From an uncultured Lachnospiraceae bacterium (GTDB lineage: Bacteria > Bacillota > Clostridia > Lachnospirales > Lachnospiraceae), in assembly GCA_947589095.1 (NCBI GenBank), contig CANQBX010000003.1:29404-93403 (forward strand): a stretch of 64,000 nt of DNA. The letters run 5' to 3'. A model generated the notes under the pieces. It saw nothing but the letters and a program-made list of their open reading frames with translations. It was not told the origin of the DNA and ran no database searches. Below are positions 60,429 through 64,000 of the stretch, piece by piece; positions within the stretch are counted from its first letter, which is position 1; each line of letters begins with the position of its first letter. Both the position numbers and the translations under genes were made by a program.

Positions 60429-60558
60429 GAATAAGATGCGCGGGATAAAGCACCGCCGGCGGCATATGCGCGGAAAACCGGGAGAACGCAGGCGATACTG
60501 CGATTCTTTTTCAGCCATCTGTCAGCGTATACAAACAGGCGGGTGTCGGGAGGAAATT

Positions 60559-62235
60559 ATGACGATCAGCGACGTTTCCAATATATTCGGTTTCATAGGC
60601 GGTCTGGGCATGTTCCTGTACGGGATGCACCAGATGGCCGACGGTATGCAGCAGACCGCGGGCGGTAAGATGAAGCAGCTTCTGGGAATGCTGACCAGCA
60701 ACCGCCTGATGAGCGTCATTCTGGGCACCGCGATCACGATCATCATCCAGAGCAGCGGCGCCACCACCGTTATGGTGGTCGGCTTCGTGGGCGCGGGCGT
60801 GATGAATCTGAGCCAGGCCATCGGCATCATCATGGGCGCCAATATCGGCACCACGATCACCGGCTGGGTGGTCTCCTTAAGCCAGCTTGGGAGCGCCATG
60901 GCGGTGCTGAAGCCGGTGTTCTACGCGCCGCTTATGATCGGCGTCGGCGCGCTTCTGATCCTGTTCCTCAAGAAGCAGAAGGATCACATCGCGGGACAGA
61001 TCCTGGTCGGCCTGGGACTTCTGTTCCTGGGCCTTGAGATGATGTCCTCAGCCTTTTCCGGCTACGCGGACGCGCCGGTCTTCGGCAGGGCGTTCGCGCT
61101 TCTGGGCGGCAATCCGTTCTTAGGCATCCTGATCGGTATATTGGTGACATTGCTTTTGCAGAGTTCCTCGGCCTCCGTCGGCGTCCTGCAGATGCTGGCG
61201 TTAAGCGGCGTGGTGACCGCGCCGGCGGCCGTCTATATCTGTCTCGGAGATAATATCGGCGCCTGTTCTACGGCTATGCTTTCCGCTATGGGCGGTTCCC
61301 GCGACGCCAAGCGGGCGGCCGTTATGAATCTGCTCTTTAATCTGATCGGCGCCGCGATCTGCGTGGCTGTCGCGTTCATTTTCTTCACAATGAACCCGCA
61401 GGCTGCCCAGTGGAGGGTGGCGGCGGTGCAGATATCCATTTTCCATACCACGTATAATATTCTGAAAACGGTCGTGCAGTATCCGTTCGCGGACCAGATC
61501 GTGAAGCTGTCCGGCCTTCTGGTAAAGGAAAAGCCCCAGGAGAAGGAAGAAGAGCAGGAAGACGACGAGGAAGCGGTCACGCTCAAGCATCTGGACGAGC
61601 GTATCTTCCGTTCGCCGGCGTTTGCGGTGGAGACGGCGTCCCTTGAGATCCAGCATATGGGTCAGATCACGATGAAGAATCTGCGCCACAGCATCGACGC
61701 CATTGTGACCGGCAATCTGGATGAGATCGAGGAAGTGTACCATGTCGAGAAAACGATCGATAAAATGGCGCAGCTGCTGACGGAATATATGATAAAGATC
61801 GAGAACCTGACGCTGACGGAGCACCAGAAGCTGGTGGTCAACAATCTGTTCTACAGCGTCAGCGATATCGAGCGCGTGGGCGACCATGCGGAGAATCTGG
61901 CGGAGCTGGCCAAATATATGGTGGAGCATGAGCTGGATTTCTCCGAGACCGGCGAAGAGGATCTGGAGGAGATCAGCAAGGTGGTCTTCAAGTCCTTCGA
62001 ATACGCCATCGAGGCCCGGAAGACCGGCAATATGGATACCGTCCGCAAGGTGAGCCAGTATGAGGACGATGTGGACAGCATGGAGGAAGAGCTGCGCGAG
62101 AAGCACATCGAGCGTCTGTCCCGCGGCGAGTGCGTACCGTCGGCCGGAATCGTATTTCTGGATATCCTGACGAATCTGGAGAGAATTTCCGACCATGCGT
62201 ATAACCTGGCCGGATATGTGAAGAATGAGATGTAA
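60559..62235 (+). CDS. Na+/phosphate cotransporter with C-terminal PhoU-like domain
   Basis: A 558-residue protein. The N-terminal about 310 residues hold two inverted NptA/YjbB repeats with the signature QSSGATTVMVVGFVGAG and QSSSASVGVLQMLALSG. An acidic linker (EKPQEKEEEQEDDEEA) leads to a PhoU-like helical domain (about 350-550; NNLFYSVSDIERVGDHAENL, LDILTNLERISDHAYNLAG). It imports phosphate with sodium, with PhoU-like control. ATG 60559 has GGGAGGA upstream; the longer open frame is non-conserved. Confidence 0.93.
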   Translation: MTISDVSNIFGFIGGLGMFLYGMHQMADGMQQTAGGKMKQLLGMLTSNRLMSVILGTAITIIIQSSGATTVMVVGFVGAGVMNLSQAIGIIMGANIGTTITGWVVSLSQLGSAMAVLKPVFYAPLMIGVGALLILFLKKQKDHIAGQILVGLGLLFLGLEMMSSAFSGYADAPVFGRAFALLGGNPFLGILIGILVTLLLQSSSASVGVLQMLALSGVVTAPAAVYICLGDNIGACSTAMLSAMGGSRDAKRAAVMNLLFNLIGAAICVAVAFIFFTMNPQAAQWRVAAVQISIFHTTYNILKTVVQYPFADQIVKLSGLLVKEKPQEKEEEQEDDEEAVTLKHLDERIFRSPAFAVETASLEIQHMGQITMKNLRHSIDAIVTGNLDEIEEVYHVEKTIDKMAQLLTEYMIKIENLTLTEHQKLVVNNLFYSVSDIERVGDHAENLAELAKYMVEHELDFSETGEEDLEEISKVVFKSFEYAIEARKTGNMDTVRKVSQYEDDVDSMEEELREKHIERLSRGECVPSAGIVFLDILTNLERISDHAYNLAGYVKNEM

Positions 62236-62252
62236 TATTTTCCAGAAAGGAC

Positions 62253-62281
62253 TTGCTATTTCTGGCAAAATCGGGTAGAAT
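62253..62281 (+). promoter_or_regulatory. Sigma-A promoter for gapA
   Basis: TTGCTA (62253-62258) and TAGAAT (62276-62281) with 17-nt spacing, followed by a 60-nt AT-rich leader and an AGGAGG site. Confidence 0.65.
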
Positions 62282-62341
62282 AAAAACCGGGTTGATTATT
62301 TTTTCACAATCAAATCATCTATATTTAGGAGGAATGAAATC

Positions 62342-63373
62342 ATGGCAGTAAAAGTTGCGATCAATGGTTTTGGACGTATCGGACGTCTGGCATTCCGTCA
62401 GATGTTCGGAGCAGAGGGCTACGAGATCGTCGCGGTCAACGATCTGACCGATCCGAAGATGCTGGCTCATCTGTTAAAGTATGACACCGCTCAGGGCGGA
62501 TACGCCGGCCACATCGGCGAGGGCAAGCACACGGTAGAAGCCGGCGAGGACAACATTGTTGTCGACGGCAAGAAGATCACCATCTACAAAGAGGCTGACG
62601 CTTCCAAGCTTCCGTGGGGCGAGCTGGGCGTAGACGTTGTTCTGGAGTGCACCGGCTTCTATACCAAGAAGTCCAAAGCGCAGGCTCATATCGATGCCGG
62701 CGCCAAGAAGGTCGTCATCTCCGCTCCGGCCGGCAATGATCTGCCGACTATCGTATACAGCGTGAACGAGAACACCCTGACCAAGGATGACACCATCATT
62801 TCCGCTGCTTCCTGCACCACCAACTGCCTGGCTCCGATGGCTAAGGCTCTGAACGACTATGCACCGATCCAGTCCGGTATCATGAGCACGATCCATGCTT
62901 ACACCGGCGACCAGATGATCCTGGACGGCCCGCACAGGAAGGGCGACCTGCGCAGAGCGAGAGCCGGCGCTGCCAACATCGTTCCCAACTCCACCGGCGC
63001 TGCCAAGGCGATCGGCCTGGTTATTCCGGAACTGAACGGCAAGCTGATCGGTTCCGCACAGCGTGTTCCGGTTCCGACCGGCTCCACCACGATCCTGACC
63101 GCGGTTGTCAAGGGCACCGATGTGACCGTAGAGGGCATCAACGCCGCTATGAAGGCTGCTTCTTCCGCTTCCTATGGCTACAACGAGGATCCGATCGTTT
63201 CCTCCGATGTAATCGGCATGACCTACGGCTCCCTGTTCGATGCTACCCAGACCATGGTTGCGAAGATCGCTGACGATCTGTATGAGGTTCAGGTTGTGTC
63301 ATGGTATGACAACGAGAACTCCTACACCAGCCAGATGGTCCGCACCATCAAGTACTTCGCGGAGTTAGGCTGA
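62342..63373 (+). CDS. gap: Glyceraldehyde-3-phosphate dehydrogenase, type I
   Basis: A 343-residue GAPDH. The NAD fold begins [17 protein letters not shown]; the catalytic Cys is in [17 protein letters not shown]; the phosphate-binding and C-terminal catalytic regions ([34 protein letters not shown]) are complete. It oxidises glyceraldehyde-3-phosphate to 1,3-bisphosphoglycerate. A strong AGGAGG site and optimal codons point to high expression. The terminator after it separates it from pgk, which is next in the pathway. Confidence 0.98.
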   Translation: MAVKVAINGFGRIGRLAFRQMFGAEGYEIVAVNDLTDPKMLAHLLKYDTAQGGYAGHIGEGKHTVEAGEDNIVVDGKKITIYKEADASKLPWGELGVDVVLECTGFYTKKSKAQAHIDAGAKKVVISAPAGNDLPTIVYSVNENTLTKDDTIISAASCTTNCLAPMAKALNDYAPIQSGIMSTIHAYTGDQMILDGPHRKGDLRRARAGAANIVPNSTGAAKAIGLVIPELNGKLIGSAQRVPVPTGSTTILTAVVKGTDVTVEGINAAMKAASSASYGYNEDPIVSSDVIGMTYGSLFDATQTMVAKIADDLYEVQVVSWYDNENSYTSQMVRTIKYFAELG

Positions 63374-63430
63374 GTGTGAGCTCTTAGCGAGCGCGAGCCA
63401 AAGGAAATTAAATGATTCAAGTGACCACTA

Positions 63431-63459
63431 GGGTCCGGTCTTAGGACCGGACCCTTTTT
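63431..63459 (+). terminator. Intrinsic terminator between gap and pgk
   Basis: A perfect 10-bp stem, GGGTCCGGTC (63431-63440) with GACCGGACCC (63445-63454), TTAG loop and TTTTT. Confidence 0.9.
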
Positions 63460-63600
63460 CACGCAGACCCGTCGCAGGCGGAATTTCGCGGGACAGGTTC
63501 TGTATTTACGAAAGTCCGTCTGCTCCCGCTACCGGAGATCCGGCTGTGTGGGTGCGGACCTATTTTCCAAGTATTATAACCAGAAAGGGGTAATATAGCT

Positions 63601-64000
63601 ATGCTTAACAAAAAGACAGTTGACGATCTGAAAGATCTGAAGGGCAAGAAGGTCCTGGTACGCTGCGATTTCAACGTGCCGTTAAAGGAAGGCAAGATCA
63701 CCGACGAGACCCGTATCGTGGCCGCTCTGCCCACCATTAACAAGCTGATCGGCGAGGGCGCGAAGGTGATCCTTTGCTCTCACCTGGGCAAAGTAAAGAA
63801 TGGCCCGAACGAGGGCGAGTCCCTGGCTCCGGTAGCCGCCAGACTGACCGAGAAGCTGGGCAAGGAAGTCGTATTCGTATCCGATTACAATGTGACCGGC
63901 GAGGCCGCCACGGCAGCCGTCGCCGCTATGAAGGACGGCGACGTGGTTCTTCTGCAGAACACCCGCTTCCGCGGCAAGGAAGAGACCAAGAACGGCGAGG
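63601..64000 (+). CDS. pgk: Phosphoglycerate kinase, 5' part
   Basis: The first about 133 codons of PGK, running off the window. [38 protein letters not shown] is the classic N-terminal substrate-binding domain, with [10 protein letters not shown] and [12 protein letters not shown] following. It makes ATP from 1,3-bisphosphoglycerate, the step after gap. GAAAGGGG precedes the ATG. Confidence 0.97.
   Translation, partial: MLNKKTVDDLKDLKGKKVLVRCDFNVPLKEGKITDETRIVAALPTINKLIGEGAKVILCSHLGKVKNGPNEGESLAPVAARLTEKLGKEVVFVSDYNVTGEAATAAVAAMKDGDVVLLQNTRFRGKEETKNGE

Noticed and set aside
60325..60558. N-terminal extension of the Na/Pi cotransporter
   Set aside because: The first 78 codons are Arg/Cys-rich and non-conserved; GGGAGGA before 60559 marks the true start.

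Overview
The window looks like chromosome of a spore-forming, high-GC member of the Clostridia, most likely Lachnospiraceae. Supporting signs are strong AGGAGG-type ribosome sites with ATG, GTG and TTG starts, a Firmicutes-type LexA box, a SpoVB-type flippase, tRNAs without an encoded CCA, and lipoprotein binding proteins carrying Thr/Ala-rich linkers after the lipobox. No species is assigned.

Layout. 0.1-7.6 kb: MazF-type toxin, YebC, a two-component system beside a four-module PepSY lipoprotein, a sigma factor with a broken C-terminus, a NYN/PIN-like protein and a serine hydrolase. 7.8-14.8 kb: a complete oligopeptide ABC operon. 14.9-23.2 kb: a polysaccharide section with a CE12 esterase, a GH43 enzyme, a second serine hydrolase and an Lpl/Ytc-type sugar ABC importer. 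23.3-28.3 kb: an AT-rich accessory island with a GNAT, an AlbA_2/Schlafen-type ATP-binding protein, a CsaA-like protein, AbiEi with a deleted abiEii, broken ORFs and two VapD-like genes. 28.4-34.6 kb: a hexuronate operon (uxaC, anmK, uxaA, uxaB). 34.8-39.7 kb: SpoVB, NifS, IscU/NifU and MnmA. 40.1-49.1 kb: an unusual catabolic cluster with a ROK-like regulator, transporter, hydantoinase/oxoprolinase, HExxH protein, FAD oxidoreductase, alcohol dehydrogenase and SGNH hydrolase. 49.2-64.0 kb: amidase, tRNA-Ser, cyclase, M19 dipeptidase, a three-gene ABC importer, GT51 transglycosylase, an SOS-controlled Y-family polymerase, tRNA-Val, a PHP phosphatase, a Na/Pi symporter, gapA and the start of pgk.

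Functional reading. The CE12/GH43/sugar importer block and the uxa operon together suggest uptake and breakdown of pectin-derived oligosaccharides to 2-keto-3-deoxygluconate; the AT-rich island sits between the two halves. NifS, IscU and MnmA form a sulfur-transfer group, NifS being a possible sulfur donor for both cluster assembly and tRNA thiolation.

The most unusual signal is a family of 39-bp palindromic units: 11-nt arms around a 7-nt loop close to CCGGTGA. At least 16 copies occur, alone or in exact 39-nt tandem, in six places: beside stop codons, in spacers, and inside two coding regions (the second serine hydrolase and the N-terminus of AnmK). Because 39 nt is 13 codons, the coding copies keep the frame and give the same 13-residue motif in unrelated proteins, much like the palindromic elements known inside Rickettsia genes.
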